DNA from: Bacteroidota bacterium
GTDB taxonomy: Bacteria > Bacteroidota > Bacteroidia > Flavobacteriales_F > PHOS-HE28
NCBI GenBank assembly: GCA_963169595.1
Contig: CAUJFM010000354.1
Location: 1-24,803, forward strand
DNA length: 24,803 bases
Direction of reading: 5' to 3'
Position 1 is the stretch's first letter, and every line of letters begins with the position of its first letter. Positions 1 to 7,671 of the stretch are shown here, in pieces. The translations under genes and the position numbers were made by a program. The notes under the pieces were generated by a model. The model made no database searches, had not been told where the DNA came from, and saw nothing but the letters and a program-made list of their open reading frames with translations.

Positions 1-112
1 CGAACCCTGGGGTGTGGTGCCCCCGTTGGACAGGCCATGAGAAAACCACTCGAGAACCGCTTGACGATGTTCTACGCCGTCAAGCAGGTGTGCGAAAAGC
101 ACGCCGGTGCGT

Positions 113-275
113 AGAAGCCAACTCAAAATGATCCTTTGGGCTCCGCCGGGGCCTTTTGCGCCCATCCTTCGTTGCTCAACCCTTACAGAGCGTCCTGCTA
201 TGCGCGGGTCTCGCGTCTCGGCTGGCCGCAAAATTCCTCCGGCTCGCTACCAAAGACCATTTCGAGATGGCTTCT
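113..275. mobile_element. Palindromic MITE-like element, copy 1 (163 bp)
   Basis: The ends are imperfect inverted repeats: AGAAGCCAACTCAAAATG at the left, and CATTTCGAGATGGCTTCT at the right, whose complement reads AGAAGCCATCTCGAAATG. Inner arms also pair (TTTTGCG near 154 with CGCAAAA near 219), so most of the unit can fold on itself around a central region of about 55 bases. No transposase is encoded. No convincing target-site duplication is seen. It lies inside a coding gene and brings a stop codon at its left junction. It is about 87% identical to the copy at 379-541, with the same length. Alternative views are a REP/BIME-like repeat or a structured RNA element. Confidence 0.75.
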
Positions 276-378
276 GCGGGGACCTGCTCCCGTACGTGAA
301 CGCCTTCGACGAACTGAAGGTGAACCTGAAAGCGGTAGAGGACGCCATTGAACGGCAGGAGGTGAGCCTGGTGGGTTG

Positions 379-541
379 AGAAGCCAACCCAAAATGACCC
401 TTCGGGCTACGCCGGGGCCTTTTTCGGGCATCCGTCGTTGCTCAACCCTTACAGAGCTTCCTGCTATGCGCGGGTTTCGCGCCTAGGCTGCCCGAAAAAA
501 TCCTACGGCTCGCTGCCAAAAGCCATTTTGGGATGGCTTCT
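379..541. mobile_element. Palindromic MITE-like element, copy 2 (163 bp)
   Basis: This is a second copy of the unit at 113-275, in the same orientation and of the same length, with about 21 substitutions and no gaps by eye. The terminal arms AGAAGCCAACCCAAAATG and CATTTTGGGATGGCTTCT pair with one mismatch. The inner arms TTTTTCGGGCA and TGCCCGAAAAA are perfect complements. Several differences from copy 1 are paired substitutions that keep base pairing. The central stretch with TTGCTCAACCCTTACAGAGC is identical in both copies. It interrupts the same host gene 103 bases after copy 1 and introduces TGA at its left junction. Confidence 0.77.
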
Positions 542-1091
542 GGCGCTGGACAAGCGCACCAAGCGGAACGTGATGGTGAAGCGCACGCTGGCGCTGGCCA
601 ACAGCCTCTTCGCCCTGGCGGTGGACCGCAGCGACCTGCCGATGCAGGAGCGTGTGCGCTACTCGCGCAGCACGCTGGACCGTGGGCGCGATGCGGTGGT
701 GGGCCAGCGGTGCCAGGCGGTGCATGCCGAAGGGATGGTCGCCATCGCCGACCTGGCGGCCTATGGTGTGGAGGCCGGTGCGCTGGACGCGCTGCAGGCG
801 GCGATCGACGCCTATGTGGCCGCGATCGGCAGCCCGCGCACCGCACTGACGGTACGCAAAGGGGCCACGGCCGAGATGGCGATGCTGGTCAAGGACAGCA
901 TGAAGATCCTGACCGAGCGGATGGACAAGTTGATGACGGTGTTCGCGACGACCGCCCCGAAGTTCCACCAGGAGTACTTCGATGCGCGGATCATCGTGGA
1001 CAACGGGTCACGGTCCACTGCACCGCAGGAGCCCGAGGCCCCCAGCGAGACCGCTGAAGCCGCCTGAGGACCGCTCCCTACCCCCCGAACT

Positions 1092-1124
1092 TGAAAAGCC
1101 CCGGCCATGTGCCGGGGCTTTTCA
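1092..1124. terminator. Bidirectional intrinsic terminator
   Basis: A perfect 14-bp stem, TGAAAAGCCCCGGC / GCCGGGGCTTTTCA, encloses the 5-base loop CATGT. The A-run and T-run at the outer ends of the stem make it usable from both strands. It sits between the ends of two convergent genes: the split hypothetical gene on the plus strand (ends 1067) and the OmpA gene on the minus strand (ends 1182). Confidence 0.88.
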
Positions 1125-1181
1125 GTTGGGGATGGATGTTCGGCATACAGACGCGGCGTGGTGGCAGCCACCACCCTGACC

Positions 1182-2513
1182 CTACAACTTCACGAACTCC
1201 ACCCGGCGATTATTGGCCTTGCCTTGAGGACCGTCATTCGGGCCTGCGGGGTTGCCTTCGCCCTTACCGTCCGTCTCCAAGCGGCCACCATCCACGGCGA
1301 ACTCCTTGATCAAGGCCTCTCTGACGGCAGCAGCGCGGCGCTTGCTCAGCTCAAGATTGGCCGCCTCATCACCATCGCTATCCGTGTGGCCGATAATGCG
1401 CACCCGCACCGTTGCGTTCTCGGTGAGCACGGTGGCAATATCCTTAAGGGTACCATAGCTCTCTGGTTTGATGCGGTCACTGCCGCTGTCGAAGAGAATG
1501 CCGCGGGTGACCAGGCGCCCTTCAGTGATGAGCTTGTTGCGCGTATCCGGCGCACCGGCCGCCACCCGCAGGTCCTTCATGTACGCGGTACTGCCCTCGC
1601 AGCCACCGCCCTCCAGCAGGAAGCGATAGTTGATGCCCGGCTGGAAGGCCCGGGGGATGTCCCACACCTTCTCCTCGTTCAGGTATACCCGCAAGCGGGC
1701 CTTCTGGCGCCAGATGGAGACCTTGGCGAAGGGCGCGATGCCACGATGCACCAGCTGCATCTGCCCCTTGTCGTTGTTCATGATGGTCTGCCTGTCCACA
1801 CCGGTCACCTCAACGCGCGTATTGCCTTGAGAACCACCGGCGCCCTGGGGATGCACGCTCACCTCCACACACCCGTGCTTCTCGGGGCGCAGGAGATTGG
1901 TGTTGTCATCGGCCACGAAGGCGGTGGTGAGGAAGGCACAGTAGTAGCTGAACTCCTCGCTGGTGGCCACCTCGAACTCAATGGTGCAATTCTCCGGCAG
2001 CACACCGAGGAACTCTGGATAGAAGATGCCTTCGCCGTTGAACTTGAGCCAGCGGCCCTCACGGCCCTCAATGGTGACCACTTCGCCGCTGCTGTTCGTG
2101 TTCCATCGCGCCGGGAAATCGCCCACGGCATCCTGGGTGAAATCCTCCAGGGCTATGATCTGCTCGCCGGGAACGAAGTCGAACTTGCTGTAGGCCTTCA
2201 GGGAACGGGGTGCGACGGCTGCACCAGCCGGAGCAGTGCTGCCTGAAGTGCCCTCCTCGGAGGCTGCTTCGGGAGAGCCTTCCGCCGTACCGGCCTCCTT
2301 GTCCTTGCCTTTGGTGGCCTCCCGGGTGCCTTTATCCACACCCTCTTCCGCCTTGTCGAAGCCCTTGTCGATGGTCTGGTCCGCCTTGCGCTCCAAGCGC
2401 TCCTTGGCCTTGCGCTCCAGTCGCTCCTGGAGGTCGAACTGGGCGTTGAGGATCACCGGCAGAAAGAACAGAAAAAGACCTGTGGTCGCAATGCGGAGAA
2501 CGAGCTTTTCCAT
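1182..2513 (-). CDS. OmpA-family outer-membrane/peptidoglycan-binding protein
   Basis: This encodes a secreted envelope protein of 443 residues from the ATG at 2513. That start was chosen over one 13 codons upstream because it places a clean signal peptide (MEKLVLRIATTGLFLFFLPVILNA) at the N-terminus. Domains in order: a highly charged helical stretch (about 25-70) built from LERKAKERLERKADQ-like and DKGFDKAEEGVDKG-like repeats; an Ala/Ser/Gly/Pro/Glu linker (70-100); a beta-rich central region (about 105-315) resembling a LamG/jelly-roll fold; and a C-terminal OmpA-like domain (about 330-443) with RIIGHTDSDGDE and LSKRRAAAVREAL, the usual peptidoglycan-contact region. The OmpA domain is a firm call and the central fold is a guess. 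It lies 66 bp after the response-regulator gene and probably has its own promoter at 2518-2525. Confidence 0.85.
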   Translation of the reverse strand: MEKLVLRIATTGLFLFFLPVILNAQFDLQERLERKAKERLERKADQTIDKGFDKAEEGVDKGTREATKGKDKEAGTAEGSPEAASEEGTSGSTAPAGAAVAPRSLKAYSKFDFVPGEQIIALEDFTQDAVGDFPARWNTNSSGEVVTIEGREGRWLKFNGEGIFYPEFLGVLPENCTIEFEVATSEEFSYYCAFLTTAFVADDNTNLLRPEKHGCVEVSVHPQGAGGSQGNTRVEVTGVDRQTIMNNDKGQMQLVHRGIAPFAKVSIWRQKARLRVYLNEEKVWDIPRAFQPGINYRFLLEGGGCEGSTAYMKDLRVAAGAPDTRNKLITEGRLVTRGILFDSGSDRIKPESYGTLKDIATVLTENATVRVRIIGHTDSDGDEAANLELSKRRAAAVREALIKEFAVDGGRLETDGKGEGNPAGPNDGPQGKANNRRVEFVKL

Positions 2514-2517
2514 GGGC

Positions 2518-2525
2518 GCAAGATA
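2518..2525 (-). promoter_or_regulatory. Possible -7 box of the ompA-family gene
   Basis: The minus strand reads TATCTTGC, close to the Bacteroidota -7 consensus TAnnTTTG, and ends four bases before the chosen ATG at 2513. No clear -33 TTTG at the usual spacing is seen. If used, the mRNA would be leaderless or nearly so. Confidence 0.35.
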
Positions 2526-2579
2526 CCATGGATCCACAAAAACGCCCGACAACCGCCCTCCAATAAACGACGAACGGCC

Positions 2580-2939
2580 CTACGCCGCCAGCAACCGCCG
2601 CATGCGGGCGATCAGCTCCTCCTGGTCGTAGGGTTTCTGCACCAGCTCGTTGGCGCCGGTGCTGCGCACGGTGGCGCGCAGGTGGGGCAGCTCGTAGGCG
2701 GTGAGCACCAGGATGGGCGTGGTGATGCCGCGGCCGCGGAGGTCCTCCAGCAGGCTGAGGCCGTCCACATGGGGCAGGCCGAGGTCCAGCAGGATGAGGT
2801 CGGCGGGGTCGGCGTGGGCGATGTCGGCCAGGGTGCGGCCATCGCGCAGGGCGGTGACGCGCCAGCCAGCGAGCACGAGGCGCTTCTCCAACAGGGTGCG
2901 CACCAGGGCATCGTCCTCCACCAGGATCACATGGGCCAT
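2580..2939 (-). CDS. Stand-alone response-regulator receiver (CheY-like) protein
   Basis: This 119-residue protein consists only of a receiver domain. The acidic pocket (E8, D9, D10 in LVEDD), the phospho-acceptor Asp (D52 in LLDLGLP), the conserved Thr (T80 in LVLT) and the Lys (K102 in QKPY) are all present, so it should be phosphorylated by a histidine kinase. There is no DNA-binding or enzymatic output domain, so it would signal by protein-protein contact, as CheY or Spo0F do. No kinase is encoded in the window. The ATG at 2939 was chosen because it starts directly at the first beta strand (MAHVILVEDD). It lies 38 bp after the antiporter gene and may be co-transcribed with it; a role in controlling the antiporter is only a guess. 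Confidence 0.88.
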   Translation of the reverse strand: MAHVILVEDDALVRTLLEKRLVLAGWRVTALRDGRTLADIAHADPADLILLDLGLPHVDGLSLLEDLRGRGITTPILVLTAYELPHLRATVRSTGANELVQKPYDQEELIARMRRLLAA

Positions 2940-2977
2940 GGGCCTGATACGCGCAGCGCGCGGCCAGGGTTCCCGGC

Positions 2978-5050
2978 TCAGTCCAGCTCCAGGATGTGGT
3001 CGGTGCCGTCGGTGGTGGCCGGATAGACCATCATGAGCGACAGTTCGGGGAACTGCTTGTCCACGCGGCGCGGCAGCTGGTCCATGGCCAGGCTGTAAGA
3101 GATGGAGCGCGGGCGGGCGCTGACGAGGAGCACCAGGTCGGTGGACTGGGCGTGGCGGGCCAGGAGGGTCTCGGTATCGGCCTGCTCGGTGAGGGGTACC
3201 AGGGCGGGTTCGAAGGAGGAGCGCTGCGCCTTGGCCACCTCGAGCAGGGCGGCGTGGGTGACCGGTTCGGCCAGGACATCCACCTTGAGGCCCAGCTCCT
3301 TGGACAGGCGGTGCACCTTGGCCACCCATTGGCCGAAGCCCGGTTCACGCTCGGCCAGCGGCGGGCACAGCAGCAGGATGCGGCGGTGGGCGGGCAGCGG
3401 GCGGGTGAGGCGGGTGACGAGCAGCAGCTTGTGGTAGTTGCGCAGCAGGGTGTCGGTCTTGGGACCGAAGAGGCGTTCGAGGAGGGTGACGCGGTCGCTC
3501 CAGCCCAGCAGGATGATGTTGCTGTTCGACTCCTTGGCAGTGCGGATGATGCCGCCGGCGATGTTGTTGTCGATGGTGACCACCGTGTTGACGGAGGTGT
3601 CGCTGGCGGCGGCATAGCGGGCCTGGTCGGCGAGCAGGCGTTGCATGCGCGGGGCCCGGAGCTCGGCGCGCTCATCGTTCTCCACCACGTTCACCAGCGT
3701 GATGGGCTGGCGTGCGGCGCGGTCCTGCAGCATCACGGCCAGGTCGATGAGCGGTGGCACGGAGGCGGGCTCGGCGCAGGGGATGAGGATGCGGTCGCGC
3801 TGGGGCTCGGCGGCATCGCCCACGCGGGGCCGGTCCTGGTCGCCGGCGAGCACGATGCGCTTGGCGGCGGCCTCCGTGGCGAAGCTGGCCACCAGGCAGG
3901 TGATGAGGATGAGGATGATGGTGCCGTTGAGGATGTTCTCGTCGATGAGGCCGGCCTTGTAGCCCACCAGGATGATGGCGAGCGTGGCGGCGGCGTGCGA
4001 GCTGCTGAGGCCGAAGATGAGCTGGCGCTGCGGACCGGTGAAGCGGAAGACGAGCTGGGCGAGCAGAGCGGCGAGCCACTTGCCGGCGAGGGCCACCACG
4101 GTGAGCACGGCGGCCACCCACAGGGCGTTGGTGCCCTTGGTGAGCACGCGCACATCCACGATCATGCCCACGCTGATGAGGAAGAAGGGGATGAAGAGCG
4201 CGTTGCCCACGAACTCCAGGCGGTTCATGAGGGCGGAGCTGTGGGGGATGAGGCGGTTGAGGGCCAGGCCCGCCACGAAGGCGCCGATGATGGGCTCCAC
4301 CCCGGCCACCTGCGCCAGGAAGGCGGCGAAGAACACGGCGGCGAGCACGAAGACGTAGTGCGAGGTCTTCTCGCTCTCCAGCCGGCTGAAGAACCAGCGC
4401 GCGATGCGGGGCAGCACCAGGAACATGAAGGCGAGGAAGAGCGCCAGGGAGGTGCCCAGGCGGAGCCAGAACTGCTGGTCCAGACCACCGTTCTCCGAGC
4501 CCATGATCACCGCGAAGAGCAGCAGCACGGCGGTGTCCGTGAGGATGGTGCCGCCCACGGTGATGGCCACCACCTGCTGGCGGCTGATGCCGAACTTGGA
4601 CACGATGGGATAGGCCACCAGGGTGTGGGTGGCGAACATGCTGGCGGTGAGCAGGCTGGTGGTCTCGCCATAGCCCAGCACATGGCGCAGCACGGGGTAG
4701 CCCACCGCGAAGGGGATGGCGAAGGTGAAGAGGCCGAACCACAGGCTCTTGTTGCGGTGGCGCCGGAACTCGTCCATGTCCAGCTCCAGGCCGGCGATGA
4801 ACATGATGTACAGCAGGCCGATGGTGCTGAAGAGCTCCACGGCACTGTTCTTCTCCAGGATGTTCAGCGCGTGGGGGCCGATGATGACCCCGGAGATGAT
4901 GAGGCCGATGACGCCGGGCACGCGGAACTGGCGCAGCACCAGCGGGGCCAGCAGGATGATGAAGAGCACCACGCAGAACACCAGCACGGGGTTCTGCAGG
5001 GGCAGCGCGAACTCCTTGGCCAGATGCTGGAGGAAGTCGCTGAAGCCCAT
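2978..5050 (-). CDS. CPA2-family monovalent cation/H+ antiporter with C-terminal USP-like domains
   Basis: This encodes a 690-residue inner-membrane protein. Residues 1 to about 400 hold roughly 12 hydrophobic segments typical of Kef/CPA2 exchangers, including GVIGLIISGVIIGPHAL, the GLELDMDEFR motif, and GGTILTDTAVLLLF at the helix-5 position. In that last motif Thr-Asp stands where many relatives have Asn-Asp or Asp-Asp. Residues about 415-690 are soluble and look like one or two universal-stress-protein-like folds (RILIPCAEPASVPPLIDLAVMLQ; NNIAGGIIRTAKESNSNIILLGW), a common regulatory tail in Bacteroidota antiporters. The likely role is Na+ or K+/H+ exchange for pH and ion balance; the cation cannot be told from sequence. 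It follows rseP by 10 bp and precedes the receiver gene, so it is probably in the same operon. Confidence 0.88.
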   Translation of the reverse strand: MGFSDFLQHLAKEFALPLQNPVLVFCVVLFIILLAPLVLRQFRVPGVIGLIISGVIIGPHALNILEKNSAVELFSTIGLLYIMFIAGLELDMDEFRRHRNKSLWFGLFTFAIPFAVGYPVLRHVLGYGETTSLLTASMFATHTLVAYPIVSKFGISRQQVVAITVGGTILTDTAVLLLFAVIMGSENGGLDQQFWLRLGTSLALFLAFMFLVLPRIARWFFSRLESEKTSHYVFVLAAVFFAAFLAQVAGVEPIIGAFVAGLALNRLIPHSSALMNRLEFVGNALFIPFFLISVGMIVDVRVLTKGTNALWVAAVLTVVALAGKWLAALLAQLVFRFTGPQRQLIFGLSSSHAAATLAIILVGYKAGLIDENILNGTIILILITCLVASFATEAAAKRIVLAGDQDRPRVGDAAEPQRDRILIPCAEPASVPPLIDLAVMLQDRAARQPITLVNVVENDERAELRAPRMQRLLADQARYAAASDTSVNTVVTIDNNIAGGIIRTAKESNSNIILLGWSDRVTLLERLFGPKTDTLLRNYHKLLLVTRLTRPLPAHRRILLLCPPLAEREPGFGQWVAKVHRLSKELGLKVDVLAEPVTHAALLEVAKAQRSSFEPALVPLTEQADTETLLARHAQSTDLVLLVSARPRSISYSLAMDQLPRRVDKQFPELSLMMVYPATTDGTDHILELD

Positions 5051-5060
5051 GGGTGCGGGA

Positions 5061-6398
5061 TCAGTTCACCAGGGCCTTGAAGAGGTCGTTGCCGTTGGCG
5101 TAGAGCAGCAGGCCCAGCAGCAGGAACATGCCGATCATCTGCGCCACCTCCAGCACGCGCTGGTTGGGCGGACGGCCGGTGACCATCTCGTAGAGCAGGA
5201 AGACCACGTGGCCCCCATCCAGCGCGGGGATGGGCAGGATGTTCATGAAGGCGAGGATGATGCTGAGGAAGGCGGTCATGTTCCAGAACACCTGCCAGTC
5301 CCACGTGGGGCTGAAGAGCCCGCCGATGGCGCCGAAGCCGCCGATCTGGCTGGCGCCGCTGCGCGAGAAGAGGAGCTTGAGCGAGCGCACGTAGCCGCCC
5401 AGCGTTTCCACGCCGTAGGAGATGCCAGCAGGCACCGCCGTGATGAAGTTGTAGGACTCGTGCTCGAAGCGGAAGGCATGCCCGCGGGCGATGAGCGAGT
5501 CCAGGCCCATGGGTCGGGCACCGATGACGCCTTCGTCGGAGATGGTGAGCGGCACGCGCACGGTATCCGCGCCGCGCAGGGCGGTGAGCTCCACGGCCTC
5601 GCCCTTGTGCGTGCCCACGGCCCGGCGGAAGTCCTCGAAGTAGAGGGTGGGCTCGGCGTTGACGGCCAGCAGGCGGTCGCCCACCTGCAGGGCGCTGCCA
5701 GCGGCGGGCAGGCCGGGCTCCATGGCGGCGATGTAGAAGGGCAGGCGCACGGCGAAGAGCTGCTTCTCGCCGCTCGCGAGAATGCTGTCGTGCACGGCGG
5801 GGCTCAGCACAATGTCCTGGCGCGTGCCGTTGCGCTCCACGGTGAGGGTGCGCGCCTCGTCGATGAGGATGGCCTTGGTGACCTCCTCCAGGGTCTTCGG
5901 GGTGCGGCCATCGATGGCCAGGATGCGGTCACCGTCCTGCACGCCCTGGGCCTTCATCACCTGGCTGGGGTGCACGCCGTACACCACGCTCTCCAGCGGC
6001 AGGTGGTCGCGCCCCCAGGCCCACAGGATGCCGATGTAGATGGCCATGCCCAGCAGCAGGTTCACCGTGACGCCGCCCACCATGATGATGAGGCGCTGCC
6101 AGGCGGGCTTGCTGCGGAACTCCCACGGTTCGGCGGGCTTGGCGAGCTGGGCCTTGTCCATGCTCTCATCGATCATGCCGCTGATCTTTACGTAGCCACC
6201 GAAGGGGATCCAGCCGATGCCGAACTCGGTGCCCTTCCAGTTCTTCTTCCACAGGGAGAACCAGGGGTCGAAGAAGAGGTAGAACTTCTCCACGCGGGTG
6301 CCGAAGAGGCGCGCGGGGATGAAGTGGCCCAGCTCGTGCAGCACCACGAGGATGCTGAGGCTCAGGATGAGCTGTGCGCCTTTGATCAGGATCTCCAT
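5061..6398 (-). CDS. rseP: RIP site-2 metalloprotease RseP (M50 family)
   Basis: This 445-residue membrane zinc protease performs intramembrane cleavage, for example of anti-sigma factors or signal-peptide remnants. The zinc motif HELGH is at residues 21-25 in the first membrane segment. A periplasmic region follows with two PDZ-like domains (about 130-200 and 220-300; GVHPSQVMKAQGVQDGDRILAIDGR and AGSALQVGDRLLAVNAEP). The second active-site motif NILPIPALDGG lies at 386-396 and supplies the third ligand Asp394. Length and order match the family. Its start overlaps the end of dxr by 13 bp, a pairing common in bacteria, so the two are surely co-transcribed and probably translationally coupled. 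Confidence 0.95.
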   Translation of the reverse strand: MEILIKGAQLILSLSILVVLHELGHFIPARLFGTRVEKFYLFFDPWFSLWKKNWKGTEFGIGWIPFGGYVKISGMIDESMDKAQLAKPAEPWEFRSKPAWQRLIIMVGGVTVNLLLGMAIYIGILWAWGRDHLPLESVVYGVHPSQVMKAQGVQDGDRILAIDGRTPKTLEEVTKAILIDEARTLTVERNGTRQDIVLSPAVHDSILASGEKQLFAVRLPFYIAAMEPGLPAAGSALQVGDRLLAVNAEPTLYFEDFRRAVGTHKGEAVELTALRGADTVRVPLTISDEGVIGARPMGLDSLIARGHAFRFEHESYNFITAVPAGISYGVETLGGYVRSLKLLFSRSGASQIGGFGAIGGLFSPTWDWQVFWNMTAFLSIILAFMNILPIPALDGGHVVFLLYEMVTGRPPNQRVLEVAQMIGMFLLLGLLLYANGNDLFKALVN

Positions 6399-7549
6399 GC
6401 GGAAAGGGTGTGCTCACGGGCCAGGCGCCGGGCTTCGGCATCGCTGGCCTCCAGGTCGGGAAGCGTGGGCGCGTTGATGTGGGGTACGGTGGCGAGGCAG
6501 TGGGCCACGAGGTCGCTCATCTCCAGGAAGCCGATGCGGTCCTGCAGGAATAGCTCCACGGCCACCTCGTTGGCGGCGTTGAGCACACAGGGCGCGTTGC
6601 CGCCGGTGTCCAGCGCCTCCAGGGCCAGGGCCAGGTTGCGGAAGGTGTCGAGGTCGGGTGGCTCGAAGGTGAGCGCCGGGTAGCGGGCGAAATCGAAGCG
6701 GGGCCAGGTGGTGGCCAGGCGCTCCGGATAGGCCATGGCGTACTGGATGGGCAGCTTCATGTCCGGCAGGCCCATCTGCGCCTTCATGCTGCCATCACGG
6801 AACTGCACGATGCTGTGGATGATGCTCTGCGGGTGGACGATGATCTCGATCTGCTCGCGCTTCAGGTCGAAGAGCCACTTGGCCTCGATGGCCTCCAGGC
6901 CCTTGTTCATGAGGCTGGCGCTGTCGATGGTGATCTTGGCGCCCATGTCCCAGTTGGGGTGCTTCAGCGCCTGCGCCTTGGTGACGGTGGCGAGCTGCTC
7001 GCGGGTGCGGCCGCGGAAGGGCCCGCCGCTGGCCGTGAGCACGATCTTCTCGATGGGGTTGTGCCACTCGCCGGCCAGGCACTGGAAGATGGCACTGTGC
7101 TCGCTGTCCACCGGGTAGATGTTGACCCCTTTGGCGCGCGCGGCGGCGGTGACCAGTTCACCGGCCACCACCAGGGTCTCCTTGTTGGCCAGGGCGATGG
7201 TCTTGCCGGCCTCGATGGCGGCCAGCGTGGGGCGCAGCCCGGCGTAGCCCACCAGCGCGGTGAGCACCAGGTCGATGCCCTCCATGGTCACGGCCTGCTC
7301 CAGGGCCTCCGGGCCCGCATAGACCTTGATGCCCTTGGGGAAGAGGGCCTCCTTCACCAGCTCCAGCTTGGCGGGGTCGCCGATCACCACGGCGTTGGGG
7401 TTGAATTCCAGCGCCTGTTGGATGAGCAGTTCCACGCGATTGCCGCAGGTAAGCAGCTCCACCTGGAACCGGTCGGGCTGGTCGCGGACCACATCCAGGG
7501 CCTGCGTGCCGATGGAGCCGGTGGAGCCGAGGATGGCGAGTTTTTTCAT
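6386..7549 (-). CDS. dxr: 1-deoxy-D-xylulose 5-phosphate reductoisomerase
   Basis: This enzyme of the MEP isoprenoid pathway converts DXP to 2-C-methyl-D-erythritol 4-phosphate with NADPH. The 387-residue length is normal. The N-terminal Rossmann motif GSTGSIGTQALDVV (8-21) binds NADPH. The metal site is visible as D148 and E150 in YPVDSEHSA plus E219 in MNKGLEA. The flexible-loop and substrate motifs TASGGPFR, HPQSIIHSIVQF and NAANEVAVELF are intact. The ATG at 7549 directly begins the Rossmann strand (MKKLAILGSTG). It is the first gene of the dxr-rseP-antiporter-receiver cluster; a weak GATCTTTG box lies on this strand at 7607-7614. Confidence 0.97.
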   Translation of the reverse strand: MKKLAILGSTGSIGTQALDVVRDQPDRFQVELLTCGNRVELLIQQALEFNPNAVVIGDPAKLELVKEALFPKGIKVYAGPEALEQAVTMEGIDLVLTALVGYAGLRPTLAAIEAGKTIALANKETLVVAGELVTAAARAKGVNIYPVDSEHSAIFQCLAGEWHNPIEKIVLTASGGPFRGRTREQLATVTKAQALKHPNWDMGAKITIDSASLMNKGLEAIEAKWLFDLKREQIEIIVHPQSIIHSIVQFRDGSMKAQMGLPDMKLPIQYAMAYPERLATTWPRFDFARYPALTFEPPDLDTFRNLALALEALDTGGNAPCVLNAANEVAVELFLQDRIGFLEMSDLVAHCLATVPHINAPTLPDLEASDAEARRLAREHTLSAWRS

Positions 7550-7671
7550 GCGGTCGGGAGCCCGTCACCACCCGAGGTCCAGGGACCGGGCTCGGCAACA
7601 AGGGTGCAAAGATCGCGCTTCACCGGCGAAGTGACGCGGCCTCGCCATGGGGCGGTGGGAAGTGGGCCGGC
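7550..7671. other. Intergenic region between dxr and tsaC
   Basis: These 122 bp separate two genes on the same (minus) strand. No clear terminator with a U-run was found for tsaC. The minus strand holds GATCTTTG (7614 to 7607), one base from the TAnnTTTG consensus. It would give dxr a leader of about 55 bases, but no -33 element stands out. Confidence 0.3.

Larger units (their letters stand above)
37..1067 (+). pseudogene. Conserved Bacteroidota hypothetical protein, split by two palindromic insertions
   Basis: Three coding pieces lie in three different frames: 37-112 (begins MRKPLENRLTMFYAVKQ), 276-378 (GDLLPYVNAFDELKVNLKAV) and 542-1064 (ALDKRTKRNVMVKRTLALAN). They are separated by two 163-bp repeats. 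Removing 113-275 and 379-541 joins them into one frame, with GAC|GDLLPYV and SLVG|W|ALDKR at the joints. The joined product resembles a helical hypothetical protein of about 200-230 residues that I recall as common in Bacteroidota; its function is unknown to me. As the DNA stands, the first junction gives TAG (112-114) and the second TGA (377-379), so no full-length product is made without removal of the inserts. The frame is open back to base 1, so the true start may lie upstream of the ATG at 37. The third piece alone could be translated from a TTG inside the second insert (438). The gene ends just before a strong terminator. Confidence 0.75.

Noticed and set aside
107..379. A 90-residue gene starting at 107
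   Set aside because: Its first half is palindromic element copy 1 and its second half is the middle piece of the interrupted host gene. It is a by-product of the insertion.
113..541. Rickettsia palindromic element (RPE)
   Set aside because: Size and palindromic form are similar, but RPE insertions keep the frame open. These units are 163 bp, shift the frame and create stop codons.
2996..5080. A very long open frame on the plus strand opposite the antiporter gene
   Set aside because: Its product is a low-complexity His/Glu/Gln/Gly/Ala string with no domain. It mirrors the third-position GC bias of the real minus-strand gene.
4716..6683. A 655-codon plus-strand open frame opposite rseP and dxr
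   Set aside because: Both minus-strand genes have intact catalytic motifs and normal lengths. The antisense product has biased composition and no recognisable motif.
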